Origin: Cyrtodaria siliqua
Lineage: Eukaryota > Mollusca > Bivalvia > Adapedonta > Hiatellidae
Direction: 5' to 3'
Length of the DNA stretch: 64,000 nt
NCBI GenBank assembly: GCA_037043455.1
Contig: JAWPHD010001148.1
Coordinates: 22,501 to 86,500 of the forward strand
Under the pieces are notes generated by a model, which saw only the letters and a list, made by a program, of their open reading frames with translations, was not told the DNA's origin and searched no databases. The position numbers and the translations under genes are program-made. Within the stretch, counting starts at the first letter, position 1; every line of letters begins with the position of its first letter. This document shows, piece after piece, positions 34,319 to 45,702 of this stretch.

Positions 34319-34668
34319 ATGTATTCGGAAGCTACAGCGATATCTGTGGAATTATATTGTTTATCGAGTTTCACAAGAGAAAGTTTTGAAATCGATTTTA
34401 GAACATTTTTAAAAGTATTTCCAACTAAGTTTGATGACGGAAAGCTCTACGTTACGTGTATTCGGTTGGTTATTAATAAAACGGTGTATCAAGATATTGT
34501 AGAAAAACAAGGTAAGAATAAACAGGGAATTAAGTTATTAAGATAATTAAGATAAGTTATAAAATCGCTAGAATCTGGGTCTGATATGGATGGAATGACA
34601 AGTGTTATACATCGAGCGTTGATTAATGCTACGGAACAAGCACATGATAGTGCTAGAACTGTATGAAG
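34319..34668 (+). pseudogene. Mab-21-like pseudogene fragment
   Basis: Fragment of a paralogue of the intact gene at 45,703-47,727. The peptide MYSEA...FLKVFPTKFDDGKLYVTCIRLVI parallels residues near 385-425 of that gene, where VFPNKFDEGKLYVPCIRL occurs. The frame shifts after about 34,545, and the continuation SLESGSDMDGMTSVIHRALI matches the next segment. A TGA near 34,663 interrupts it. The catalytic half and the C-terminal third are missing. Confidence 0.75.
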
Positions 34669-34679
34669 GTATGAAACCA

Positions 34680-35578
34680 CTAATTATTTTCCCCATTGAC
34701 ACCAATGTTAAAATTTCACATATTTATGATTTGCTGCAACTTCAACTTAAGTATGGATAATGCAGCAGTGTAATTTTCATATAGAAAAGTAATGTTTCGC
34801 TTGAAAAAATCATCAGGAGAGGTGGGGTCACAAGACAAGTAAAAAAGTTCTTGTTTGTTTACTAAACAGGCCAAGGGTGCAGCTGTTTTCATTGATAGTT
34901 GATCGCAAAATGTAAGCTCAAAGTCGAAATTTCGAAAACGTTCATCAGTGATCCAGTAAAATCTATTAATACGCTTCTTATAAATACAACCACAAAATTG
35001 AATAGAAATGGGCAGTTTTCCCCTACTTATAATGTCTATTTCCGTAAAAAGGAGGGATTACTTTGTATTATAAGGATTACACCTCGGAGGTTTACATGTA
35101 ATTAGTGGTGGTAAAACCTAAATGCCTTAACATGATACCGGCGTCTATATTTTTGTTGGCGGGAAGTATGAATCAAACTATATAAGGTTACCCACTATGA
35201 ATCCAATGGTATTCATAAAATAGTGATCGCCTGAACGACATTTAAAATGACAAACATAAACTAGTAATAGATATTATCGTCACTTAGTACGGTATAAAAT
35301 ATGTACCAAGTTCAATGAACATTTAAAATCTAACATGGAAAACATATCCATGGAAACAAGGTTAGCATTCACTAGTGATAGCACACTTTTCTATACGAAT
35401 ATCACCTTAGCCTGACTGTAGAGAGAAAAATGTAACTTACGCTTTAAGAAGCCACATGCACAAATACCAAAAATAAGTCGGATAAGTTGAAACTGTCAAA
35501 TAGCAGCGGATATCTGAGGTCTTTATGGAGATTATCGAACTCATACCAGAGAAACATAGTGTTTGTAATTGGTAGATT
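34680..35578. other. Intergenic, nothing recognised
   Basis: Short frames only, no similarity noticed. Confidence 0.4.
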
Positions 35579-35896
35579 TTAAAGGGACACATGGCAATCT
35601 TGAGTTTTATTATTATTTTAAATTTGCTCATCGATTTAGTTATCCAGTGTCATTTTGACTTTAATACTCCTTGCATATAATTAAATTAAAATTTGAGATT
35701 TTCTTCATTATTTTACCTTTTTTAAAAAAATATATTATTGGTGCAGTATTATCAAAAGTTAGTTATATGTATAAGCAATTTGCTTTGAACTATTCTAACA
35801 ATTAATATTGATGATTGAACAAATGCAAGTTAAGAGAAAAACTAACGGGACGCCGTGAGTTTTTCAAATATCAAGATTGCCATGTGTCCCTTTAAG
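35579..35896. mobile_element. MITE-like element, about 318 bp
   Basis: Terminal inverted repeats AAAGGGACACATGGCAATCT and its complement at the right end enclose AT-rich sequence without an ORF. Partial relatives lie at 1,467-1,610 and 14,790-14,950. Confidence 0.85.
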
Positions 35897-36799
35897 CTTT
35901 CATAGGAGTTTGTAAGAATTTTCTGTTTTGGAAAACGCAAATAGTATATCCGTTATTAGTTTACACCTGTCCCTTTCAATACCTTTCACAAAAAATAATT
36001 TCTTAAAAAGCATTTAATCAACTAACATGATGCAACTCGTTCCAGACAACCCGCCAAATAAATGTTAAATATTTGTTTAGACAGTTACGCATGCCTAGAG
36101 AATATATTATTCGATCACATTGAAGGGTAGCAGTGTGTGTTGGCTTTGTGCCGATCACATTGAAGGATACCAGTGTGTCTTGTCATTGTGCCGTTGTTAT
36201 GTGCATTCACGCAGCTCATTCGTAAAATTAAACGTTTATAAAGATACATATTTTGCTTAGTGAGAGTTTCGTGTTTATTGGACTGAGTGTTGTTGTTGGT
36301 TTAATAGTGTGGTGGGTTTTTTAATTATTCATATAGCATGTATTCCTGTGCTAGCTATTATAAGTATGACATACACTGACGTTGCAGGACGCAAACTATT
36401 TAACGTTTTCGAAATATTGTTAATATATGTTAGAATGATCCGTGTCGTCGGCGGAAGGAAGAAATTATTTTACCAGAGTCTAGGCTGATTTGAAAAGGAC
36501 ATAATTAAGGTTGTGAAACATGAAACTAAATGTGTTATATAAATGGATGGACGGTTAAGCTTTTATGGATTTAAATATATTTCAAACATAAGGACAACTT
36601 GAAATCAGACTTACAACAAATGCGTTGTGCATGAGGAGCTAGATGTGAATACCAATACGATGTACAGACAACACTTCTCTAAAGGAAGGTAACAAAAACA
36701 CGCTAACTTAATGTTGCTAAATATTATCCAAAGCATACAAAACAGAAATGGTTGAAAATGCTTCGGTATAATTGAACAGTTATTATTTTTTGGATACTT
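35897..36799. other. Intergenic, nothing recognised
   Basis: A short CGATCACATTGAAGG phrase is repeated near 36,112 and 36,152. No gene seen. Confidence 0.4.
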
Positions 36800-37240
36800 A
36801 TAATTCAAAGGATACTGAAAATGGGATCCCTTGGAAGAATCAAACATAAACAAGAGATAAAAGTAACATACTCGGTTTTACTGAGTCTGTTTATGAGAGG
36901 TAATGTAAAGTACAACACCGCTCACGCCTCCTAGAACCGGCTAAAGCGATATTCTACCTTAAAGTCACAACAATTGGGCTTGATGATCTCAAAGGACCAG
37001 ACTTAGTATGTAATAACACTACTGATTTAAGTCGGGGCAAACTTTTTACGGCCGCCACACAGCACTAAACGAACGCTAATGTAAATGTCAATAAATACTG
37101 AAAATGGGATCCCTTGGAAGAAACAAACACAAAGAAGAGATAAAAGTAACAGACCTCGGTTTTTATTGAGTCATGAGTCATGAGAGGTAATGTTGTGCAA
37201 CTCAACACCTCTCATGCCTCCTAGCACCGGCTTATGCGAT
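36800..37240. repeat. Dispersed repeat A, copy 2 (about 1.4 units)
   Basis: ATACTGAAAATGGGATCCCT appears at about 36,814 and again at about 37,096, each followed by ACTGAGTC or TGAGTCATGAGAGG and CGCCTCCTAG phrases, giving a unit of about 285 bp. It is related to 10,515-10,870. Confidence 0.8.
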
Positions 37241-37476
37241 ATTTACGACTGATGACGTAATTCATCGTTTAAGTAAAGATTATTTACAAAGGAAACCAAA
37301 GCTGGAATAGATGAACTTATTGATATGTAGAGTCGCAATCACCAGATGTTGGCATGATGACACAAAAAATAGTAAAATGCAACCCGTAGCATGCCCCTAA
37401 AACCGATTTAAGACACAGCGATTGTGTTTAATTGTCTTTTTTGTCTCACAAATACGAGTCCCTCGTGTTTTCATTT

Positions 37477-37480
<4 letters not shown>

Positions 37481-37507
<27 letters not shown>

Positions 37508-37520
37508 TTGTGTGTGTGTT
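37481..37520. repeat. (TG)n microsatellite
   Basis: Simple dinucleotide repeat with one TTTG interruption. Confidence 0.95.
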
Positions 37521-37649
37521 TTGTAGTACTGCATTTTTACGGTTGATCACGGTCACTTATCGCTTAGTTTTGTGTCATGTGATACATTGTCCACTAGTTA
37601 TAAAACTTCCATATGTCTCTCTTTGTCTTTTAAAATGTCCGGAATGATG

Positions 37650-38060
37650 GTTTGGTATTTTAATGGATTCATAACCTGTGCTTAAAACTGAATTTCATTT
37701 GGTTTATTTCGCCCATTGATTGCTTGTTTATTGCAAAGCATTTTGTTATAAACTGAGAAATATGCCGCTGGCCATGGAATTGTATGAAAATATCACATTG
37801 AAATGTTCCATGTTCACCGTATAATGATCATCTTCGGGATGGCTCAAAACTTCGTACTAGTGTCATTTTAAATATTTCTGTTCTGCTCAACCCGGTGCTA
37901 GAGGGCGTCAGCTGTAGGTAGCATGTTTTCACTACTGTTCATGAACAGTTTTAACTTATATTTGCAATATATTTTGTAATCATCGTGTTTGGCCATTTGC
38001 AAATTTCTCATTTCATACTGTTTCCATCGTACCGAGACTGCACTGATTTTGTATTTCTCT
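37650..38060. repeat. Dispersed repeat B, copy 1
   Basis: Colinear with 44,940-45,305: TTCATAACCT, TTTATTTCGCC, TATGCCGCTGGCCAT, GTTCCATGTTCACCG, TTCTGCTCAACC, CTAGAGGGCGT, GTTCATGAACAGT, AAATTTCTCATTTCATACT. There is no ORF. This copy lies just upstream of a LINE. Confidence 0.8.
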
Positions 38061-39113
38061 TAACACTCACCTTTCTTATAGGAGTAACATGACAACAACA
38101 CATACGTTATAAATGTATATTTATTATTTGTTGGTATAAAGCCATTGGACGACCGACTGACTGACCATATTAACATTAATTAATAACAAACACTTCACCT
38201 TCAACTTATAGTGAGTTATTCACCTACCGTAAATCAGATAATGATGACGACATTAAAACACGAGTATTCAAAAGAGGCGTCAGAACGTTATCTTCCAGAA
38301 TTGAAACACCGCAGGAAAGCGCTAACATGGATATAGACCAGAATGTAAATCCAGTAGTGCATGAAAGTGAAGCTGGCCAAAGTGTCAATGGATCTATTTC
38401 ATCGAATGATAGTGGTAATATCTTATAGCGGTCAGGCCAAGGCCCGTCAGATAACAATAGCAACATATCATTAATTTGCTGGAATACTGAAGGTTTACGA
38501 AACAAATTGAGCGATGCTGATTTCATGTTATACATTACTAACTTTGACGTTATAATTTTTATAGAGACATGGGAGCTTGACAAATCGGAAATAGAACATG
38601 CTTTTCCAAATCATATATGTTTTTATCTGTCCCGCTAAATTGTCTGTACGTGGTGGCAGAAATATGGGCGGAGTCATGGTGTTTATTCGGAATGTATTTG
38701 AACAGTATGTAAAACAATCTCCTGCAAATATCTAATACTTTTGAGTTTGGGATATTACTGAAATTTGACAAGAGTATTCTTAATTCGTTTTCAGACCTTA
38801 TTCTCATTTGTGTCTACATTCCACCAGAAAATTCTCCATTTTATAGAGGATTAGCAGCAGGAATGCAAATTATAGAAAATGAAATAGTTGACATGCAGAC
38901 TATTTATGCAGATTGTAAAATTCTGCTTGCTGGTGATTTTAATGCAAGAACAGCAATACTAGATGATTTTACCTCTCCATTGACCCAGATATTCCTGAAC
39001 TAAATGAATATGAAGATATACTAAATGGAGATATTGGTATAAAAAGAGCATCATGTGACGATAAAACTAACAAATTTGGAAGAGAGCTACTTGAACTTTG
39101 TAAAACCTACTGT

Positions 39114-40910
39114 TTGTATATCGTAAACGGACGGTTTGGTAATGACAGAGGGATTGGGGAGTACACGTATATAAGTCAAACGGGTTGTAGTGTTATAGAT
39201 TACTACCTTATTTCCAAAAACCTTATTGATTTTTTAGTTGAATTTAAAGTGGACGCAAGATCGGAGTGTAAACATCTTCCAATAATATTGTGCCTACGCG
39301 CAAATGCTCGATTACCTACGCATGTTGTTAATGATCAGGTCAGTAGTGGAGCTGAATATAAGTACGTAATTAAGAGAGAAAATGCTGAGGAATTTAGAAA
39401 CATTCTGCGTGATAACGTGCTTAGCGGTAAACTTGACGATATTGATGGGATGATTGTGAACCAAGATATGAATATCAATTGTATTATAACTGGTTTTGTA
39501 AAGGTTTTTGATGACGCATGTTCTAAGTTTAAGTGCTTGAAAGGAACGAAGAATAATCCAGTAATAACACGAAAGTGGTTCGATAATGAATGTCGTAAAT
39601 TTAAACGTAATAAACATAGATGTCTCAGGCAATTTCGGTTTACTAGATCGGAAGAAGATTTAAATGCATATATCAGAGCAAAAAATGTTTTCAAAAATGT
39701 TTGCAGTAATAAGAAATGGTGTTACAATAAATCGGTATTGAATTCAATAGTTGCATCAGCTAATGATTCAAAAGCATTTTGGAGTAAAATCAAAGCATGT
39801 GGTTCCAATAAATCAAATTATAAACCAAACATACAAAACGAGACATGGTTTAACCATTTTAAATCATTATTTAACCAATTTGACGACGACGATGAGGGTG
39901 ATGATGGGAATATTGAACTAAATGTGGATGATGAAAACATGGATATAAATGACATAGACGAATTTATTTCGAACTCAGAGATTACGGCAGATGAGGTACT
40001 GACTGCAGTGAGGCGTTTAAAGAAGAACAAGTCTTCATCTGGAGAACTTATTGCAGAACAATTTATATATAGTATAGACATTATACTGCCATATTTGACC
40101 AAACTTTTTAATAGACTCTTTGCAAATGGTGAATTCCCAGATATGTGGGCAGAATCCATCTTAATACCTCTTCATAAAAAGGGATCAGTTAATTGTCCTG
40201 ATAATTATAGAGGCATTGCACTTATAGATACATTTAGCAAGATATATATTAGTATAATAGCAAGACGTGTTACGTTTTATGCAAATGTGTTTGATAAAAT
40301 TACTGAATCACAAGCTGGTTTTCGCCCCGGATATTGTACAATTGACAATGCATTTATACTTCAAGCAATCATTTCTAAATATCTATGTAAAAAGGGTAAA
40401 AAGCTATTTGTGGCATTTGTAGATTTTATGAAAGCTTTTGATTGGGTAAATAGAAGTAAATTGTTTACAATACTTAGAAAAGGTGGAATTAAAGGAAAAC
40501 TGTTGCAATCAATACAAAGCATATATAAAAACGTTAAAGTGTGTGTGAAAGCCAATGAAAAATGTACTGAATATTTTGATTGTCCAAGAGGTTTACGACA
40601 GGGCTGTGTTCTCAGTCCAATTTTATTTTCATTATTTATTAATGAATTGAGTGAAGAAATGTGTAATAGCGGGTTACATGGAGTGCAGTTAACACCTGAT
40701 GTTGTAGAAATATTATTAATATTGTTTGCTGATGATGTGGCATTGATAGCAGATACTGTAAATGGTCTACAAAAGAAACTTGACTTATTATATCAGTATT
40801 GTAATACATGGAAGCTGAAAGTGAATACTGATAAAACTAAAATTGTTGTTTTTAAAAATGGTGGTCATTTAGCAAGAGCAGAGAAGTGGTTTTATGATGG
40901 AATCAGATAG
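39114..40910 (+). pseudogene. LINE reverse transcriptase ORF, main open part (598 aa)
   Basis: This is the longest intact piece of the LINE polyprotein, starting within the endonuclease C-terminus and containing the whole RT palm, with its catalytic FADD near residue 539. The annotated ATG is only an internal methionine. The true reading frame began near 38,209 and is broken. Confidence 0.9.
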
Positions 40911-40939
40911 AAGCTGTAAGTGGTTATAATTATGTTGGA

Positions 40940-41695
40940 TTGTTTTTTACATGTCGATTATCTATGTACCAGATGGCGAACGCACTGGCAATAAAGGCAA
41001 AACGTGTATTAGTTGCTATGCTAGCTTCATTAAGTGAGCTAACCCCGATACCTTACAGTATATATTTTAAACTATTTGACTCAAAAGTTAGTCCGGTATT
41101 TCTTTACGGATCAGAACTGTGGGGATTTGATCAAATGGAATGTATTGAAAGGGTTCATATGTATGCTTGTAAACGTTTTATGAATGCATCTATAAATGCA
41201 TGCAATGCAGCAGTAATGGGTGATTGTGGTAGATACCCTATGTATATAACAGCCAACAAAAGATGTATAAAGTATTGGTTTAAAATTATAAAAATGCCTT
41301 GCACAAGATATGTTAAAAAATGCTATGAAATGTTGATTCTTTTAGATAGTCATGGATATGAAAATTGGGTAACAAAACTAAAGCACAATTTGTATTATAA
41401 TGGCTTTGGATATATATGGGAAAGGCAGAGTGTTGTCAATGAAAATGTTTTTATAAAGCAATATGAGTTAAGGCTCAGAGACCAATATATACAGAAGCGG
41501 AGCGAACAAGTAGAGGGTAATGCAAAGCTGCATTTGTATAGGTATTTTAAATCTGAACTTGTTGTAGAAAACTATTTAAATGTGTTAAATATTAAGAGAT
41601 TTAGAATAGCTATGGTATCTTTTAGAACATCCTCTCACTCTCTACTCATAGAGAGAGGACGGCATGTAGGTATGCCTAGAGAGAGACGTTTGTGA
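40940..41695 (+). pseudogene. LINE C-terminal part after frameshift (251 aa)
   Basis: This continues the RT protein (GYNYVGLFFT lies just before, then KVSPVFLYGSELWGF, typical of the thumb and C-terminal region). It stops at TGA where a cysteine of the terminal zinc-finger-like motif would be expected. The finger itself is readable in the same frame to about 41,918. Confidence 0.85.
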
Positions 41696-42085
41696 TTTCA
41701 TTGTAATAATGTTATAGAAGACGAATATCACTTTCTACTGATATGCCCATTATATCATGATTTAGGATCGTTATATATTCCTAAAAAGTACTATGAGTTT
41801 CCTAACAAACACAAGTTTAATATTGTCATGTCATGTAAAAATGAAAGTGTTATAAAACATATAGCTATGTTTCTTTACTATGCTTTCGTTAAACGAAGTG
41901 AATTTATTCATGATTAGTATGTACTGATATATAACAGCAATAGTATTGTATTGATAGTATTGTTAGTTAATTGTACATTTATGCATAACAACCAAACCTC
42001 GTGTAAATTTATGATAAATATATTGTATACATGTTATGTGTTTTGGCCGTTGGCCTGTATCACTAATAAAATATTGAATATAATA

Positions 42086-42889
42086 CGATACATAAGAAAC
42101 TACACCTTTAAAATATAGCAATCTCTCATCACAGACTTGCGCCAGTCTATTATTGTCACATGACATATGCCAAACTGATCCCAGATCGCTTACGCGAACT
42201 ATACAGTACTTATAAAGCAAACGCAATACTTCCCGACTACTGAATAAGCAAAGGAGATACGATTTTATATCTATTTTGGCATACAACCGACCCAGTATTC
42301 TCCCTTATATAATACACTTTCCTTCGACGGAATTACTTAAGCAACTTTCAATGGTGATAAATTAAAAATAAACTGTATTGAACAAATGTTATTATTTCTA
42401 AGATATAAAATGTCATCCCTACTGCACCAGCTCCACCAATTACGTCGTACTTTAAACAGAGCACCATCAATGTGATACCGAGCCGTCCGCGAAAAACCCA
42501 CGTATGGGAAACATGTATCCGAGAACATTTTTATTCAAGGTATCACTCAGGATAACACCTCGGACTTGACCTTTCAACTATCAAAAGTACAAACGTTTCA
42601 ATAATCAATGGAACCAATACAGCCCGGACAACATCAATATCCTGAAATGTCTTCAAGTCCATAATATATAAGTTACTGCAACAGGATTTACTAAGAATCT
42701 AAAATTTTGAACGTGTTAACTGGTCAGTCATCCAACGCTGAATGGCAAAAACTGGCGTTCTACACGCCACGTGCACTCCACTGAGAGGGCGCCCCCTAGG
42801 AGAATCACTCACATCAAGAGAAATCAATTATCGTCTAATTCGCTTCTCTCAAGCGACAGTAATGTCATTTATCGTGTTCGGCGATTTCC
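42086..42889. other. Intergenic, nothing recognised
   Basis: The 120-codon frame starting 42,742 runs into the next repeat and has no family similarity. Confidence 0.4.
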
Positions 42890-43330
42890 AAATTACTCCT
42901 TTTCGTACTGTTTATAGTGTTGCTTTATTGTCGTTATGCGTTTGTTGCGAATTGGGTCCAATCTATACAATCTATACTATCTGTAAAATAGTTCAGTTGT
43001 TTTCTAGATTGGTTTTCTCTTTAGCTACAACTACTATGGTTGTTCAGTACGATTCTGGATACATCGTGAGATGTTTATTATGTTGTATGTGTTTCTTTAG
43101 TTAGTTTCTCTGGATGTGGACTTTATTGTTAGAGAATTGTAGTTTTGTTTACACTGTCTTGTCTATTTGGGCGCTGAAGACAGGATAATAGCGAGGATTG
43201 TGCGCATATAAAATCGATTCAAGCTAACCAGTAGGCCTTATTGCCTACTGACCGTTCCAAGTCGGTAACTTTGTCTTTACCACCCTTTCTGTTGTTTTTT
43301 GTCTCTTTCATTGTATTATCAAGTCCTTGT
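42890..43330 (+). mobile_element. Diverged Penelope-like 3' tail
   Basis: TGGTTTTCTCTTTAGCTACA, TTTGTTTACACTGTCTTG, ATTGCCTACTGACCGTTCCA and GTCGGTAAC follow in the order of the tails in the 2.6-12.8-kb region but differ more, suggesting another subfamily. Confidence 0.5.
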
Positions 43331-44939
43331 TTGCAGTACAGTGCGGACCTACGATGCCATTGCGTTCGGACGCTGTGGTTTCTATAGGACCCTATATCTC
43401 ATTTCTAACAATTTGCATGCATGAACTGTATATTTAACATTTGTATTGCAGTGACAGTCATAGCGTGTTGTGTTAAGACAAAGAATGAAGACTGAGCATA
43501 GTTGCAGTTAATCTCTTACATTTGGTAAGTGTGTGTGTGATAATGAAATTGGTAAATATATGTTTACTATCATGACATACTAGTAGACCAATATGGCTAG
43601 AAACATGTGTATATGTATCAATATCTTAGGCATAATTGGTTGCATATATTTTAAAATGTAATTAGTCTAATCATGTATAGCACTGGATCTATTGTTATTT
43701 GTATTACTCTTTTAGAGATTGGTGGTTGCGTTTATACAAGGATAGGGTGAACAACTAAACATATTGTAAATTCGTCTAGAGCAAATTGCTATAAGATGTT
43801 TGATAATCCTAATAAAACCTTACTTTGATTTGATAAATGTTGATGTGATTAGGTATGCACTAGCAAGGTTGAGAGTAGCGGCTGACATACTTGAATAAGA
43901 GACAGAAATAACAAGAACGAATGTGTAATTATGAACACATTCGAACATGAATTTCATTTTTTTCGTCTTCAGAATGTTCACCGAATCATGAACTACACAT
44001 GTTTTATATTATAACAAATATTATTTGAAATTACCAAATATTAAAAAAATCATAAATATTTTACGCCTGAACAAGTAAAATTAGTAAAAAACTAGCATTA
44101 TTTGTGTTTAAAAGTTTTCCTGGAGAAATGAAACGTATTACGTAAAAAACAAAAACTACATTCTCTAACCACATAGAGTGACGAGTCAGTAAAAAATGAA
44201 TTTATATAACATATTTTGAAGTTTAACACTTTTGTATTATACTTGTATAACAAAATATTCACATTATGTTGCAATTAATTACTATTGAAAACTGTTAACA
44301 GATTAACCATATTCTAAATTGCGTAATTATGGATTTTTGGACGTTTGAAATGAATTATAAAACATATTTACAATCAATAATACTGTCTTTATGTTACTTT
44401 GATGTATTCTAACATGATATGTATGTTATCATTAAAAGCTAAGGTATATTATTAACGGTTGTCTCTTGTGTATTTTCAGGAACTTACCTACAACGATCCA
44501 TTACATGCGCAGACCCTTACAGATGTGTATGTCTCGTGTAAACATTCAGCACCTAGATGGACAAAAAAAGAAGTATGCTTTGCTGTTGTTTCTTGTGCTG
44601 ATGCACAATATATAGTTATATAATTGTGTTTATGGTTTAAAGGAATATATATATACATTCATATCAAAACCTAAAACCGTTCGGTATAATACCTTACCAG
44701 AGAAGAGTTGACACCGGTTTTCAGCGAATTGGAATTTAGTTGACCGTTAACGAACACCAAGATCCAAGCAGAAATGGCTTTAGACATTGATTTACATTTT
44801 CAAATACTTTTATTTTTTTACTTTAATTTCGATTAGGTGGTTCCACTACTCCAGCCTCTAATTATTCTGAGTATTGTTTAATCACCCTTTTGATAGGTTG
44901 TCTGCTTTCTAATTTTATTCTTTTGACTGTTACCTGTGT
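43331..44939. other. Intergenic, nothing certain
   Basis: Good-looking splice sites occur (donor TTTGGTAAGTGTG near 43,522, acceptor TATTTTCAGGAAC near 44,474). They could bound 5' UTR exons of the gene at 45,703, but no coding sequence supports this. Confidence 0.3.
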
Positions 44940-45305
44940 TACGCAGGCTTCATAACCTCTGCTCCCAATTCCATTTTGTTTATTTCGCCAATTGTTTTCT
45001 TGTATAGGGCAAAGCATGTTGTTAGAAACTAGGGTCATACGCCGCTTGCCATAGAATGGTATAAGAAAAACAGTGAAGGTTCCATGTTCACCGCCATATG
45101 CATAAAATCTTCGGAACGGTTAAAACGTTCGTATTGTTTACATTTTAAATAGTGTGTTCTGCTCAACCGGGGACTAGAGGGCGTGAACGATAGAAAGCAT
45201 TTTTCACTACCGTTCATGAACAGTCTTAATCAAACCGAGACTGCAATATGTTTGTATTTTTGGTATTTGGCTATTTTCAAATTTCTCATTTCATACTCTT
45301 TTTAC
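44940..45305. repeat. Dispersed repeat B, copy 2
   Basis: Colinear with 37,650-38,060 and about as diverged as an old element pair. It ends about 400 bp upstream of the Mab-21-like start codon. Confidence 0.8.
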
Positions 45306-45702
45306 ACACAGATAAATAATACTTGACATTATGGGACACACAATATAAACACTTTTTTCTGGATAGTTTATATTAACAGAAAATGATAATTGAGTTTAAC
45401 CCTGTGAAAGTGATTAATGATTACAGGGCGTTATACATATATTGGATTGTATGGTTTTAATAGACGGTAAATATTTTTTGGAGACTATGTAGCTAAAAAA
45501 TTGAAACATGTTTTATTTCCGATATTTTACATGCATAGTAATATCAACATATAAACGATAGCAATAGAACACTGACAAATGGGCCGGGTTACCAGTTCTA
45601 CCAACATCATATTAAACCCTTCCTTACTGGACACAGGAATTGAAGTTAATGGTATTGGTGAATAATAGGAAACCAGGCATTAATTAATGGAATTAAACTT
45701 AA

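Larger units (their letters stand above)
38209..42085 (+). mobile_element. LINE (non-LTR retrotransposon), nearly complete but mutated
   Basis: An apurinic-endonuclease plus reverse transcriptase element. The N-terminal frame runs from 38,209 with an in-frame TAG near 38,427, then endonuclease motifs WNTEGLRNK (38,480) and ETW, a frameshift near 38,638, RGGRNMGGVMVF, another break near 38,733, AGDFNART (about 38,930) and a further shift near 39,000. The main open frame at 39,114-40,910 carries SVIDYYLIS, then RT motifs FRPGYCTIDNAF, FVDFMKAFDW, RGLRQGCVLSP and FADDVALIAD. A frameshift near 40,905 leads into 40,940-41,695, a TGA interrupts the terminal finger (CNNVIEDEYHFLLICPLYHD), and the tail ends at about 42,085 with AATAAA. 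At least four frame breaks and three stops make it inactive. The clade is not assigned. Confidence 0.9.

Noticed and set aside
37650..38060. Repeat B as part of a duplicated Mab-21 gene block
   Set aside because: The pseudogene fragment lies upstream of this copy, whereas the intact gene lies downstream of its copy, so the order does not fit a simple duplication.
42742..43104. 120-aa plus-strand ORF
   Set aside because: Its second half is the diverged Penelope-like tail and it shows no family similarity.
43500..44580. 5' UTR exons of the Mab-21-like gene
   Set aside because: Splice-like sites exist but nothing coding supports them and the exon ends are ambiguous.
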